NCBI GenBank assembly: GCA_002305165.1 | Contig: DBQI01000026.1 | Coordinates: 169 to 64,168, forward strand | Direction: 5' to 3' | DNA: 64,000 bases | Origin: Armatimonadetes bacterium UBA1398 | GTDB taxonomy: Bacteria > Armatimonadota > Zipacnadia > UBA1398 | In this document: positions 1 through 9,308 of the stretch, piece after piece | Numbering within the stretch: position 1 is the stretch's first letter | Layout: each line of letters begins with the position of its first letter | The notes under the pieces: generated by a model | Databases searched by the model: none | The model's input: only the letters and a program-made list of their open reading frames with translations | Told to the model about the DNA's origin: nothing | Made by a program: the position numbers and the translations under genes

Positions 1-181
1 CTGCTGAACAGACCAACACCAACGCAACGGACAAGCGACCGCTACACAGCCGGCACGGCACAAATCAGCATTCATGAATGATGCGGGCTAGGAGGGGCGA
101 GCCGCATCGCGTCGAGCAGGTCCAGCGCCCTGCCTTGCGCAATACCCTCACCATTCCGCACACCGAGGAGAGTGGTCGAGG
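1..181. other. Window edge and upstream region of the fucosidase gene
   Basis: No gene can be supported here. Frame 1 on the + strand is open from the edge to a TGA at 79-81 and could be the last 26 codons of a truncated upstream gene, but the composition is not informative. A 10-base perfect palindrome (ATTCATGAAT) lies at 70-79. A GAGGAG stretch around 166-171 precedes the ATG at 182. Confidence 0.3.
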
Positions 182-1441
182 ATGCCGACGAAGAAGCCGT
201 CCCTGCCCGGCGAGGGTACCCAGCAGCAGCGTCTCGAGTGGTTCCGTCAAGCTCGTTTCGGCATGTTCATCCACTGGGGGCTGTACTCCCAATTGGGCCG
301 CCATGAGTGGGTGATGAACCGTGAACGCATTCCTGTCAGCGAGTACGAGCCGCTGGCGGACACCTGGAAGCCCGCCAGGGGCTGTGCCAGGAAATGGGCC
401 AAGCTCGCGAAGGAGGCCGGACAGCGGTACATGGTGCTCACCACGAAGCACCACGAGGGGTTCTGCCTCTTCAACTCCGAGCTCACCGACTACTGTGCCA
501 CCAAGCGCGGCCCGGGACGCGATCTGGTCGCTGAGTACGTCGAGGCTGCCCGAGCCGAGGGGCTCCGGGTTGGCTTCTACTACTCACTAGCGGACTGGCG
601 CCATCCCGATGGTGTGGCGTGCGCGCGGGGCGAGAAGGCTCGGCGGCGGTTCGTGGACTACATCCACGGCCAGATCCGCGAGCTGCTCACCAACTACGGA
701 ACCATCGACATCCTGTGGTACGACCTCTCCTGGCCACTCGATGCCGAGGGCTGGGAGTCGGTGAAGATGAACGAGATGGCCTTGAGCCTCCAGCCGGGCA
801 TCATCATCAACAACCGGAACCAGCTTCCAGGCGACTTCGGAACGCCGGAGGGCCACATCGCCCCCGAGGCTGGGGGGCGCATGTGGGAGGCGTGCATGAC
901 CTTCAACGACGCCTGGGGCTATACACCCATCGACACGAACTACAAGAGCGCCTGGAACGTGATCTCCATGCTGCGCCAATGCGCCGCCGGCGGAGGCAAC
1001 CTTCTTCTGAACATAGGCCCTACGGCCGAGGGCGCCGTGCCGGCTCCGTGCCCAAGGATCCTGCGTCAGGTGGGGGCTTGGCTGGGGCAGTACGGCCCTT
1101 CGGTCTACGAGGCCGCCGACTCCATGCCCCAGGAATGGTCGATCCTGGGGGCCTTCACACGGAAGGGAGACACTCTCTACTTCCACTGCAACCGGTACCC
1201 TGGCGATGAACTCGCCATCGGCGGTCTGGTCTGCGACGTGAAGTCCGCGAGGCTGATGGGCGGGCCGAAGCTGAAGGTGAGCCAGGTCCGCGACCGCGTG
1301 GTGGTCAGCGGGCTGCCGGCCCAGGCGCCCGATCCCCTCGACACGGTCATCGAGCTGAGGGTGAGCGGCGACGTGCGGCAGGTGCTAGGCGCCGGGTGCG
1401 AGCTGCTGAAGGGCGACCCGTGGCGGAAGACGGAGAAGTAG
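182..1441 (+). CDS. GH29 alpha-L-fucosidase
   Basis: A 419-residue glycoside hydrolase of family GH29, which releases terminal L-fucose from glycans. The N-terminal half carries the family hallmarks: RFGMFIHWG (His31), the KHHEGF stretch near residue 90, and DILWYD in which Asp181 sits where the GH29 nucleophile lies (usually written WFD). GGNLLLNIGP near residue 280 closes the catalytic TIM barrel, followed by a short beta-sandwich tail. There is no signal peptide, so the enzyme is predicted to be cytoplasmic and to act on imported oligosaccharides. It is slightly shorter than many GH29 proteins (about 450 to 500) because it has no extra C-terminal CBM. It converges on a secreted GH-like gene 7 bases away, which fits a fucosylated-polysaccharide diet. 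Family assignment is firm; substrate linkage is not readable. Confidence 0.9.
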   Translation: MPTKKPSLPGEGTQQQRLEWFRQARFGMFIHWGLYSQLGRHEWVMNRERIPVSEYEPLADTWKPARGCARKWAKLAKEAGQRYMVLTTKHHEGFCLFNSELTDYCATKRGPGRDLVAEYVEAARAEGLRVGFYYSLADWRHPDGVACARGEKARRRFVDYIHGQIRELLTNYGTIDILWYDLSWPLDAEGWESVKMNEMALSLQPGIIINNRNQLPGDFGTPEGHIAPEAGGRMWEACMTFNDAWGYTPIDTNYKSAWNVISMLRQCAAGGGNLLLNIGPTAEGAVPAPCPRILRQVGAWLGQYGPSVYEAADSMPQEWSILGAFTRKGDTLYFHCNRYPGDELAIGGLVCDVKSARLMGGPKLKVSQVRDRVVVSGLPAQAPDPLDTVIELRVSGDVRQVLGAGCELLKGDPWRKTEK

Positions 1442-1448
1442 CGAGTAC

Positions 1449-4400
1449 TCAGGGTACGTAGCGGCGGTAAAGTGAACTGTCGAGCACACCGGCGCCGGGA
1501 CAGCGCACCTCGACGCGCACATGGTGCCGGCCGGCGGGCACGTCGAACTCGACCGTGCTCCCGGAGCCGCCAGTACGGACGGCGCCGTTGTCGATGGATG
1601 CCGTCGCACTCCAGAGCCCGGTAAAGGGCGAGTGAACTACAGCTCGCCCTGGTCCCTCTACCTCACCTTCGAGTACGAGTCTATCAGGTTCTTGTGTGTC
1701 ACGGAGCAATCCGTAGGCTGTCATGGTGGAACCAGATGGCCGCAGCTCCATCTCGCTACAGATGAAGCAGCAAGCGCTTGCAGCCGCCTGAAACCCCATG
1801 AAGACGATGCTTCTGCCATCATTCTGGATGCGCTGCCACGGCACCGGCGAGGAGTGTTCGCCGACCAGTACCCGATTGGTGCCGAGATCGACCTCACCCA
1901 TCCCGGTGGCCCTGTGGAGGACCACCGCGCCGCCGGGCGACTCGGCTATGGCGACGTTCACGTTTCGCGGCGTGGCGGGGTAGGCGTGGGGTTCCCCGAG
2001 CATCGCCAGGAAGGCCGCTAGGGCCTGGCTAACGGCGGGATCATGCTCACCAATGGCCGTCGGACCAGGCCACAGCAGGCGGTTGCCTTGGCGCAGGAGG
2101 CCTGACCTCGGCGGATCACCGTATGTGGCCAGGATAGCCACGCCTGGAGCAAGTGCCTCTGTCCGCGGCGTCAGGCGCGTGGAACTCACGCAAGTGGCGA
2201 GCACGTTGCCGACCTTGAGATGGTGCAGTTCCGTCGTCACCGTCAGGTCGCCGCGAGGGTAGGGGCAGAGGGCGGCTGCCGAAGGCGTGTATCCGAGGCT
2301 CTCCTGCCCGACGGGCAAGCGGAGGGCGAACTCGTTGCGGCGGTTGGCCGCGAGGGCGGAGGGAGGGACAGCGACGCGCCAGACTACCCCGCCCGGCGAG
2401 TTGCAGGGGCTGAGGCGGACCTGGCCGAGGAGCTGACCGTTCATGTAGGCCGAGGCGCCGTAGGGTGGGCAGGGCGCAATCTCGAGCAACCAGGCCGAGT
2501 CCTGGGGCGCCGCCACTGGGGCCCCTTCGGCAAAGAGCCACTCCCAGCCGCGATGGGCGAGTTCCGGGAGGTCCGGGATCGCTGGCGCGGCGGTATCGAC
2601 GGCCGCGTGACGGCGCTGAGCCAGTGTGCCCAGCGGATCCTCCTGGCGTCCGTCGACAAAGGCCAGACCAGTGGCCGGCGGAGCGGCGGGCAGTGCCTCC
2701 GTGGGCCCCGAGCGGGCCAGGAACGCTCCGTTGGCGGCTAGTATGCGCTGCGCACCCTCGCCTGCCGTCGCACCGCGCGTGTCCTCATCCAGTGGCCCGA
2801 GAAAGAAGGTCGGGAGCGCGGAGTTCCAGGCCGTGGCGAAGGCGCGATCGTCGAGGCTCCCAGTCTCGTAGACCAGAGCCTTGTAGCGGCTCTGGATGTC
2901 GGGCGCGTCGTAGAGGGCCGCATCGGAGAGGATGTCGGCGTCAACGCCAAGGTCGTCGAGGGTCGCGAGGAGGGCCGGGGCGATGGAGCGGCCCAGCGCC
3001 AGCTCTCGGCGGGAAGCGATCACCACGACGGTGGCGCGACGATGCCCCGCCGCCTCCCTCAGAACAGGCACGGCGGCGGAGGGCAGGGCTACGCCTGCCG
3101 TCAGCCATCGGTCCGCCAGCGCCATGCCCGTCTGGCGCGCGCCGGAGCCGGTCCCCGAGAGGCTGAAACGCGCCGCCAGGGGATGGGAACAGCGCCAGAG
3201 AGCACTCGGGAGCGAGGAGTCGGTGCGAAGACTCGCGAGGCTCCAGTGCCATCCGGTCGCGGCCCCGTCTAGCGGTGGCGGGAGGGGCTCCATGGCGAAC
3301 AGATCTCGCGGACTACGGCTCCGCAGATCGGCCGTGAGCCCATCGGTCAGGTCGGTCCAAGCCTCGCCGGCCCACTCCAGGTAGTCGGCGAGGCGCACGT
3401 CGGTTGCGAGGGGTGGGCGAGGCCGATCGACCAGGCTATCCAGGCTCTCATCAGGCCCAAGGCCGTGGCGCATGCCGGGCGGCGGCTGCCAAGCGTTCCG
3501 GAGGGCACGGTCGCTACCGTACCTGTCGCGCAGGAAGGCGGTCCAGGCAGCCTGGAGCTCAGGCAGGTCGCGAAGCTCCGCTTCGTCCATGGGATCAGGC
3601 GCAAACACCTCACCATCGGCGCCGGCGCGCCGAGTCTTCTCCTCGGTGACCGATGGTTCGAGGGTGTACGCGTGCGCCTGAGCACCCCGCCGGTCGATCC
3701 GGTCCGGCTCAAGACGGCAGCCATGGACGACGAGGCTGTCCGTCAGGGGGACCAGCGGCGCGCCCGTGGCGTCCTCGAGGCGTCCCGACCGTACAGCGAA
3801 GCCCGGGGACTGTCCGCCGCCCCGGCTGACAGCCTCCCGCCAGTCCTCGATGAGCCGGTCGCGGATCACGCACTCCATCGCCGCCAGGGACTCCCATGCA
3901 CGGCTAAGCTGGGTGGCGTCGGCGTCCACCGGCCACCCGCGGGCGGCCTGGACGCTCGCCTGGCGGTATCTCTCGATCAAAGAACCGATTCCAACGGCGT
4001 GGGATCCCCACAGCCTAGGATCGACCAGCGGCGGGGAGGGACGCAGTGAGCCTCGCTCCAGGCGCCATCCGGCAAGGTCAACGGTCATGGGAGACTCGAT
4101 GAGCAGGACGAGACGAGGAGCCCTCCTGCCGCGTTTGCACGCTGAGACGGGCACGAGGACGCGATGCCACACAGCTGGCTCGCGGTCCAGATACAGACGG
4201 AGTTCGCCATCCCAGCCACTCGGCTCGGCGGAGACCACAGTGAGGATCGGATCCTCGCCGCCCGCGACTCGCACGGCGACGGATAGCGCATCGCCATCGA
4301 CACTACCGCCAACGAGGTCATCCAGCCAGCGACCCTCGGCCACAATAACGCAGTGTCGGATGCCCGGGCTGCCCTCTATGCGCACATCACCCGGGGCGGG

Positions 4401-4538
4401 CTCGCCCATCTCCTCGGAGAGGACCGGAACCGCCAGGCGCACGCTGCCGCCGTCATCGGGCAGGCCGGTCCAACCCTCGGGCTGGAGCGGGACCGGGCCG
4501 CTGATCAGAACCACGAACAAGGGCCACAGGGCTGCCAA
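1449..4538 (-). CDS. Large secreted glycoside-hydrolase-like protein of uncertain family
   Basis: A 1029-residue protein with an N-terminal hydrophobic stretch compatible with a signal peptide (LWPLFVVLISGPVPL). Residues about 330 to 440 resemble the middle of GH42/GH5-type catalytic barrels: a FLRDRYGSDRALRNAW segment followed by a DYLEWAGEAWTDLTDGL helix, the spacing seen in beta-galactosidase-like enzymes. A middle part (about 500 to 620) resembles the Rossmann-like trimerisation or glutamine-amidotransferase-like domain that follows GH42 barrels, and the C-terminal 350 residues look like beta-sandwich carbohydrate-binding modules. I could not identify a clear pair of catalytic glutamates, so activity is uncertain and it may be a binding or degenerate enzyme. 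It faces the FetAB-like operon across an 86-base divergent gap and converges on the fucosidase gene. Confidence 0.5.
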   Translation of the reverse strand: MAALWPLFVVLISGPVPLQPEGWTGLPDDGGSVRLAVPVLSEEMGEPAPGDVRIEGSPGIRHCVIVAEGRWLDDLVGGSVDGDALSVAVRVAGGEDPILTVVSAEPSGWDGELRLYLDREPAVWHRVLVPVSACKRGRRAPRLVLLIESPMTVDLAGWRLERGSLRPSPPLVDPRLWGSHAVGIGSLIERYRQASVQAARGWPVDADATQLSRAWESLAAMECVIRDRLIEDWREAVSRGGGQSPGFAVRSGRLEDATGAPLVPLTDSLVVHGCRLEPDRIDRRGAQAHAYTLEPSVTEEKTRRAGADGEVFAPDPMDEAELRDLPELQAAWTAFLRDRYGSDRALRNAWQPPPGMRHGLGPDESLDSLVDRPRPPLATDVRLADYLEWAGEAWTDLTDGLTADLRSRSPRDLFAMEPLPPPLDGAATGWHWSLASLRTDSSLPSALWRCSHPLAARFSLSGTGSGARQTGMALADRWLTAGVALPSAAVPVLREAAGHRRATVVVIASRRELALGRSIAPALLATLDDLGVDADILSDAALYDAPDIQSRYKALVYETGSLDDRAFATAWNSALPTFFLGPLDEDTRGATAGEGAQRILAANGAFLARSGPTEALPAAPPATGLAFVDGRQEDPLGTLAQRRHAAVDTAAPAIPDLPELAHRGWEWLFAEGAPVAAPQDSAWLLEIAPCPPYGASAYMNGQLLGQVRLSPCNSPGGVVWRVAVPPSALAANRRNEFALRLPVGQESLGYTPSAAALCPYPRGDLTVTTELHHLKVGNVLATCVSSTRLTPRTEALAPGVAILATYGDPPRSGLLRQGNRLLWPGPTAIGEHDPAVSQALAAFLAMLGEPHAYPATPRNVNVAIAESPGGAVVLHRATGMGEVDLGTNRVLVGEHSSPVPWQRIQNDGRSIVFMGFQAAASACCFICSEMELRPSGSTMTAYGLLRDTQEPDRLVLEGEVEGPGRAVVHSPFTGLWSATASIDNGAVRTGGSGSTVEFDVPAGRHHVRVEVRCPGAGVLDSSLYRRYVP

Positions 4539-4624
4539 TGGGCTTCACCTCGCGAAGCCAGTTCCGGCCTGAGCCGTGCGGACCTGCCCGCAGGAGTGAT
4601 GTGCCGGCCGGTAGAAGGAATCAA

Positions 4625-5368
4625 ATGGTGACCGTCTTGCACTGCATCTCGCTCGAATCCGTCGCCTTCTGCATCCAAGGCCTGGACCATCCGATCGTGG
4701 ACGGCATTAGCTTCACGGTGGCTGAGGGGGAGCGGCTCACCCTGCTGGGGCCGTCGGGGTCGGGCAAGAGCACCATCCTCCGGCTCATCGTTCGGCTGGA
4801 GGAGCGAACGGCGGGAGCCATCCATTCGGGGCCAGACCTGATAGACGACTTGCCCGTGAGGGACCTGAGGCGCCGGATCGCCCTGGTGCCCCAAGAGCCG
4901 AGTCTGCTCGGGCTGACGGTTCGGGGGAATCTGGATTTGGCCGCCGAGTTGTCAGGGGTTGCCGCCACGATGTCCTATGAGGAGCTCCTGTCGCGCGTGG
5001 ACCTTCCCGTCGACCTGCTGGACCGCAGCGGCCGGGAGCTATCGGTAGGCCAGAAGCAGCGGGTGACGCTTGCGCGAGCGCTCATCGGTCGGCCGCAGGC
5101 GCTGCTGCTCGATGAGCCCACTTCGGCCCTCGACCCTGGCTTGCAGGCGGGCATCGCGGGCCTTCTGAACCGCCTCGCCGACGATCTGGGCACCGCCATC
5201 CTCACTGTCACGCATTCGCCCCAACTGGCGGCCTCCCTGGGCGGCCGAGGTATCTTCCTGCGCCGGGGGCGCATAGAGGATGCGGGTGAGATGCAGCAGC
5301 TCCTGAGTCGAGACGGCGGTTCGGTGGTCGCGCAGTTCCTGAACGGCGAGCTGAGGGAGTCGTCCTAG
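4625..5368 (+). CDS. FetA/YbbL-like ABC transporter ATP-binding protein
   Basis: A 247-residue ABC ATPase. Walker A GPSGSGKST is near residue 43, a Q-loop follows (ALVPQEPSLLG), the signature is LSVGQKQR near residue 139, Walker B is ALLLDEPTSALDP near residue 160, and the H-loop is VTHSP. It pairs with the UPF0014-type permease that begins two bases after its stop, the arrangement of E. coli FetAB, which is proposed to export iron and protect against oxidative stress. The start was set at ATG 4625, preceded by GAAGGA at about 4615-4620, rather than the longer open frame from 4538, which would run into the divergent promoter region and adds a non-homologous arginine/proline-rich extension. 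Confidence 0.85.
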   Translation: MVTVLHCISLESVAFCIQGLDHPIVDGISFTVAEGERLTLLGPSGSGKSTILRLIVRLEERTAGAIHSGPDLIDDLPVRDLRRRIALVPQEPSLLGLTVRGNLDLAAELSGVAATMSYEELLSRVDLPVDLLDRSGRELSVGQKQRVTLARALIGRPQALLLDEPTSALDPGLQAGIAGLLNRLADDLGTAILTVTHSPQLAASLGGRGIFLRRGRIEDAGEMQQLLSRDGGSVVAQFLNGELRESS

Positions 5369-5369
5369 G

Positions 5370-6164
5370 ATGCCGGACTCGAGCACCTATATTCAGCTTG
5401 ATTGGGTCTCGATGATGGCGGGCTCCGCCCTCATCCTGTTGACCATCGCCATCAGCTTCTGGCGTGGCCTGGGCGCAGAGAAGGATCTGTTCATCGCCTC
5501 GGTGCGGTGCGCCGGCCAGCTTCTCGTCATGGGGCTCGTGCTACGGTACCTCTTCAGGCTGCGCGAATGGTACCTGGTCATCGGCGTGTTGGTCCTGATG
5601 ACCGGGTTCGCCGCGTGGGAGTCCTATCGGAGGGTTCGTAAGCCGGTGGCGGGTACGCTTTGGGTGATCTCGGCATGCGTCTTCGTCGCCACGCTGATCT
5701 CCGTCTCGTACCTCACCCATGTAGTCGTGCGCGTGCGCGTCTGGTACGACCCTCAGTACCTCATTCCCCTCGCGGGAATGATACTGGGGCAGGCGGTGAA
5801 CGGCGCCGCGATCGCGGCTGAGCGACTGACCCAGTCTATCCGTGACAACGTTGGGGACATAGAGACCTACCTAGCCCTCGGTGCGACTCCTCGTCGGGCG
5901 TGCCGGAAGCACCTGCGCGACGCTGTTCACGCCGGTCTCATCCCGACAGTGACAGCGATGATGGTTGCTGGGATCGTGAAGCTGCCCGGGATGATGACGG
6001 GCCAGATACTGGCTGGCGCCGATCCTTTCGATGCGACGCTATACCAGATCGTGATCTTCTTCGCCCTGAGCTTCATGGCCGGCATCACGGCGATGATGGT
6101 CGTCGAGTTGCTTCATCGTCGCTTCTTCGTTGGTGACGTGCGCCTGAGGCGCGAGGCTGTGTAG
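5370..6164 (+). CDS. FetB/YbbM-like (UPF0014) ABC transporter permease
   Basis: A 264-residue polytopic membrane protein of the UPF0014/FetB family. Hydrophobic segments are visible at about residues 15-33, 49-67, 70-90, 97-120, 130-150, 195-215 and 225-245. Family features include the ASVRCAGQLLVMG segment near residue 45 and the long cytoplasmic stretch YLALGATPRRACRKHLRDAV near residue 170, which acts like a coupling helix, followed by PGMMTGQILAGADP. It works with the ATPase encoded immediately upstream (one base between the two genes), so the two are almost certainly translationally coupled. By family, the pair exports iron or another metal; the actual substrate here is inferred only. 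Confidence 0.85.
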   Translation: MPDSSTYIQLDWVSMMAGSALILLTIAISFWRGLGAEKDLFIASVRCAGQLLVMGLVLRYLFRLREWYLVIGVLVLMTGFAAWESYRRVRKPVAGTLWVISACVFVATLISVSYLTHVVVRVRVWYDPQYLIPLAGMILGQAVNGAAIAAERLTQSIRDNVGDIETYLALGATPRRACRKHLRDAVHAGLIPTVTAMMVAGIVKLPGMMTGQILAGADPFDATLYQIVIFFALSFMAGITAMMVVELLHRRFFVGDVRLRREAV

Positions 6165-6187
6165 ATCCGAAGGATGAGGAGCCGCGT

Positions 6188-6874
6188 ATGGACCCAATTG
6201 TGCAAGTCTCGATCGACCTCATGACCCTCGAAGACGCACTGCCCGTGGCGGAGATCGCCGTCGAGGCGGGGGTAGACTGGCTGGAGGTGGGGACTCCACT
6301 CATTCTAGGCGAGGGACTCCACGCCGTGCGCGCGTTCCGGGAGCGTTGGCCCGACCACAAGGTGGTCGCGGACTTGAAGACGATGGACGCGGGCTACCTC
6401 GAGGCCGAGATGATGGCCAAGGCGGGCGCCGATCTTATCGTGGTCATGGCCGCGGCGCACTGGTCGACGGTCCAAGGGGCCTGCCGGGCCGCGAAGGACT
6501 ACGGTGTGCAGGTCATGGGGGACATCATGCTCGCCGAGGATAAACCGGCGTGTGCCCGACGGATGCAGGAGTTGGGCGTAGACTACGTGATCGTGCACAC
6601 CGGCTTCGATGAACGCAACGCGGAGCCCGGCAAGAGCCCGATCCACGACGTGCCGGGCGTCGTCGAAGCAGTCTCCATCCCCGTCCAGGCCGTTGGAGGG
6701 CTCTCTGTGGAGCAGGCGATCGCCATGCCGAAGATGGGGGCGCCCCTGGTCGTTATCGGCGCGCCACTCGTGATCGATGGGCAGGAGTTCGCGCCCGGTG
6801 ACACAGCCGATCGGTTGCTGGAACTGCTTCAGCATATCGTGCGCGAGGTCAAGGCCCAAGGCAGAGAGGACTGA
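6188..6874 (+). CDS. HUMPS-family protein, 3-hexulose-6-phosphate synthase-like
   Basis: A 228-residue (beta/alpha)8 protein of the OMP-decarboxylase superfamily. The signature ADLKTMDAG at residues 61-69 gives Asp62, Lys64 and Asp67, the metal/phosphate-handling triad seen in 3-hexulose-6-phosphate synthases; keto-gulonate-6-phosphate decarboxylases usually read DxKxxD with a different middle. AVGGLS near residue 173 and VVIGAPLV near residue 190 form the C-terminal phosphate-binding loop (usually VVGRAI or similar), so the phosphate site is slightly atypical. Without a neighbouring phospho-3-hexuloisomerase and with a zinc alcohol dehydrogenase directly downstream, a role in sugar-acid or polyol catabolism is as likely as formaldehyde fixation. 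SD GATGAGGAG lies just upstream of ATG 6188. Confidence 0.75.
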   Translation: MDPIVQVSIDLMTLEDALPVAEIAVEAGVDWLEVGTPLILGEGLHAVRAFRERWPDHKVVADLKTMDAGYLEAEMMAKAGADLIVVMAAAHWSTVQGACRAAKDYGVQVMGDIMLAEDKPACARRMQELGVDYVIVHTGFDERNAEPGKSPIHDVPGVVEAVSIPVQAVGGLSVEQAIAMPKMGAPLVVIGAPLVIDGQEFAPGDTADRLLELLQHIVREVKAQGRED

Positions 6875-6881
6875 GGTCCAG

Positions 6882-7919
6882 ATGCAGGCGGTTGTGAAGT
6901 ATGGGCAGTCGGACGGAGAGGTCGAGCTTCGGGAGGTGCCGGAACCGACGGCGGCCCCGGGCCACGTGCTGTTGGAGGTCGGGGCGGCGGGAGTGTGCGG
7001 CTCGGACATCGAGATGTGGCGCCACCACGTGACCTTCCGTGTGGAGACGCCGGTGATCCAGGGCCATGAGTTCGGCGGCACCATCGCCGCCCTCGGTGAG
7101 GGCGCGACCGGCTTCGAGGTGGGCCAGCGTGTCGTGAGTGAGACGGCGGCCTTCATCTGCGGCGTGTGCCCGCAGTGCCGGTCGGGGGAGTACAACCTGT
7201 GCCCTCATCGCCTTGGCTTCGGGTACGGCACGAACGGGGCTTTCTGCCGGTACGTGAGCGTTCCGACCCGGTGCCTGCACAGCATTCCTGATGGCGTTCC
7301 TTTCGAGCACGCGGCCCTCACGGAGCCCGCCTGTGTCTCGTACAACGCCATCGTGGTGAAGAGCGAACCGAGACCGGGGGAGATGTGCGTCATCATCGGG
7401 CCCGGACCGATAGGGCTCTTCGCCGTTCAGGTGGCGAGGCTGGTGGGATGTGACCCCATCGTGCTGGTGGGGACCGTGGGTGACGTAGGCAGGCTCAAGG
7501 TGGGGGAGAGTCTCGGTGCGACACACGTATTCCTTGTGGGCGAGGACGACGTGGCAGCGAGGGTCAGCGAGATGTCGGGCGGTTACGGAGCGCCACTGGT
7601 GGTTGACGCCGCAGGCAACTCGGCAACCCTCAGGCTCTCGATGGAACTCGTCGCGAGGAACGGGCAGATCACGAAGATCGGTTGGGGCCCGAAGCCCGTG
7701 GAGTTCAGCCTGGATCCCATCATTCAGAAGGCGGCTCGGCTCCAGGGGACGTTCAGCCACACCTGGCGAACGTGGGAGGCGGTGCTTTCCCTGATCGCCT
7801 CGGGAGGGATCCAGATGGAGCCTATGGTGACCCACGTCCTTCCCATCACGGAATGGGAGAAGGCCTACCATCTAGTGGAGGACCGTGAGGCGGTCAAAGT
7901 GGTTCTGCGGTCTGAGTAG
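6882..7919 (+). CDS. Zinc-dependent medium-chain alcohol/polyol dehydrogenase
   Basis: A 345-residue MDR-superfamily dehydrogenase of the sorbitol/threonine dehydrogenase group. CGSDIEMW near residue 38 supplies the catalytic-zinc cysteine, GHEFGG near residue 60 supplies the zinc histidine and glutamate, and four cysteines of the structural zinc site lie in the stretch CGVCPQC...CPH near residues 89-104. The NAD-binding Rossmann motif is seen at IIGPGPIGLFAVQVARL near residue 170. The start is ATG 6882 (seven bases after the preceding stop); the open frame reaches back to 6777 but this lies inside the upstream gene. With the HUMPS-like enzyme it probably forms a two-step sugar or sugar-acid pathway: oxidation of a secondary alcohol, then aldol or decarboxylation chemistry. 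Substrate unknown. Confidence 0.85.
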   Translation: MQAVVKYGQSDGEVELREVPEPTAAPGHVLLEVGAAGVCGSDIEMWRHHVTFRVETPVIQGHEFGGTIAALGEGATGFEVGQRVVSETAAFICGVCPQCRSGEYNLCPHRLGFGYGTNGAFCRYVSVPTRCLHSIPDGVPFEHAALTEPACVSYNAIVVKSEPRPGEMCVIIGPGPIGLFAVQVARLVGCDPIVLVGTVGDVGRLKVGESLGATHVFLVGEDDVAARVSEMSGGYGAPLVVDAAGNSATLRLSMELVARNGQITKIGWGPKPVEFSLDPIIQKAARLQGTFSHTWRTWEAVLSLIASGGIQMEPMVTHVLPITEWEKAYHLVEDREAVKVVLRSE

Positions 7920-7955
7920 GGCCGGTCAAGGGAGGCCCAGGCGGGAGCGGACAGA

Positions 7956-9308
7956 GTGCGGGTATTCATCGTAGGCGCCGGAAGTATGGGATTCGCCCTC
8001 GCTCAGGAACTGGACGAGGAGGGCCATGAGGTCGTCGTCATGGACAGGGATCCGGCGCGAATAGACCTGGCGCGCACGCAGCTCGACGTGCTGGGGATCG
8101 CAGGGTCGGGGCTCAACCTGCGAGGCCTCCGGGAGGCGGGGCTGGAGTCGGCGGATCTTCTGATTGCCACGACAGGGCTTGATGAGGTCAACCTCGTGGC
8201 GTGCCTGCTAGCGCGGGAGATCGGGGTACGTCGCCGGATCGCTCGCGTGCACTTTCAGGACCTGATCGAGGACATCGCTGAGGTGGAGCTGTCGGTCCTT
8301 GGCGTCGACGAACTCGTGAACCCCGCCGAGGTGACGGTGAGACAGCTCTTCGACATGGTGAGGACGCCGGGGACCCTGGAGACGGCGGAGTTCGCCGATG
8401 GCGCCATGGTGCTTCGGGGGCTGCGGGTGCTACCCCACTCGCGCTTCCTGAAGGCCCCCCTTCAAGGGCTGCGGGCCATGACGAAGCATCCCTTCGTCAT
8501 CACGGGGGTGCGCCGCGGCGAGCAGTTCCTGGTGCCGAAGGGGGACTTCTCTGCAGAAGAGCACGACATCATCTACGTGGTGACTGCTGCCCCGCACCTT
8601 CAGGCCTTCCTCCGCGCCTTCGGCTTCCGCCAACGCCGCGACCAGCGGGTCATCATCTACGGCGCGAGCACTATCGGTCGGCACCTCGCTGCCAGGCTGG
8701 AGTTGGTGGAACGCGAGGTTATGCTCATCGAGCCGTCCCACGAGAAGTGCGCTCGGGCGTCGGAGGAGCTCCGCCATACCTCGGTGATCCATGGAACGCC
8801 GCTGGACAGCCATCTCATGGATGCCCTCAACGTGGCGGAGGCGGACTACTTCCTGGGAGTGTCTGACAGCGAGGAGACCAACCTCACGGGGGCGCTCTGG
8901 GCGAAGCGGCTGGGGGCGCGTCGGGCGATCACCCTCACCCAGCTGCCAGAGCATGTGGCGCTGTTCGAGGATCTCCCCGTCGACGCGGTAGTATGCCCCA
9001 TCGCGCTCACCGTCGGCGCGATCCTCCGGCGCGTCAGGGAGGGAACGATCCTCTCGCTGTTCCGCCTCGCCGGCGAGAGGGGGGAGGCGATGGAGGTCGT
9101 CGCGCAAGAAGGCTCGCCCGCGGCGGGCAAGGTGATCCGCGACATCGACTTCCCTGCGGGCGTCGTGGCCGCGGCCGTCGTTGGGAGTGGCGCCCCACAG
9201 GTCGCTGGCGGCAACACCCTGATCGCGCCGGGTGACCGCGTGGTGGTCGTAGCGCGGGTGGACGCGCTGGACGACGCGCTCGCGCTGTTCGACGGGGACA
9301 ACGGGTGA
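7956..9308 (+). CDS. trkA: TrkA, NAD-binding regulatory subunit of Trk potassium uptake
   Basis: A 450-residue tandem RCK protein. The first TrkA-N (KTN) domain starts with VFIVGAGSMGFALAQEL, a GxGxxG dinucleotide fold, followed by a TrkA-C domain (about 140-220); a second TrkA-N begins near residue 233 (VIIYGASTIGRHLAARL) and a second TrkA-C ends the protein. The second dinucleotide motif is GASTIG rather than GxGxxG, as is usual for the degenerate half. The protein forms a cytoplasmic gating ring on TrkH. Translation starts at GTG 7956, and its stop TGA overlaps the GTG of trkH by four bases, so the two are translationally coupled. Length is as expected (about 450). Confidence 0.93.
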   Translation: MRVFIVGAGSMGFALAQELDEEGHEVVVMDRDPARIDLARTQLDVLGIAGSGLNLRGLREAGLESADLLIATTGLDEVNLVACLLAREIGVRRRIARVHFQDLIEDIAEVELSVLGVDELVNPAEVTVRQLFDMVRTPGTLETAEFADGAMVLRGLRVLPHSRFLKAPLQGLRAMTKHPFVITGVRRGEQFLVPKGDFSAEEHDIIYVVTAAPHLQAFLRAFGFRQRRDQRVIIYGASTIGRHLAARLELVEREVMLIEPSHEKCARASEELRHTSVIHGTPLDSHLMDALNVAEADYFLGVSDSEETNLTGALWAKRLGARRAITLTQLPEHVALFEDLPVDAVVCPIALTVGAILRRVREGTILSLFRLAGERGEAMEVVAQEGSPAAGKVIRDIDFPAGVVAAAVVGSGAPQVAGGNTLIAPGDRVVVVARVDALDDALALFDGDNG

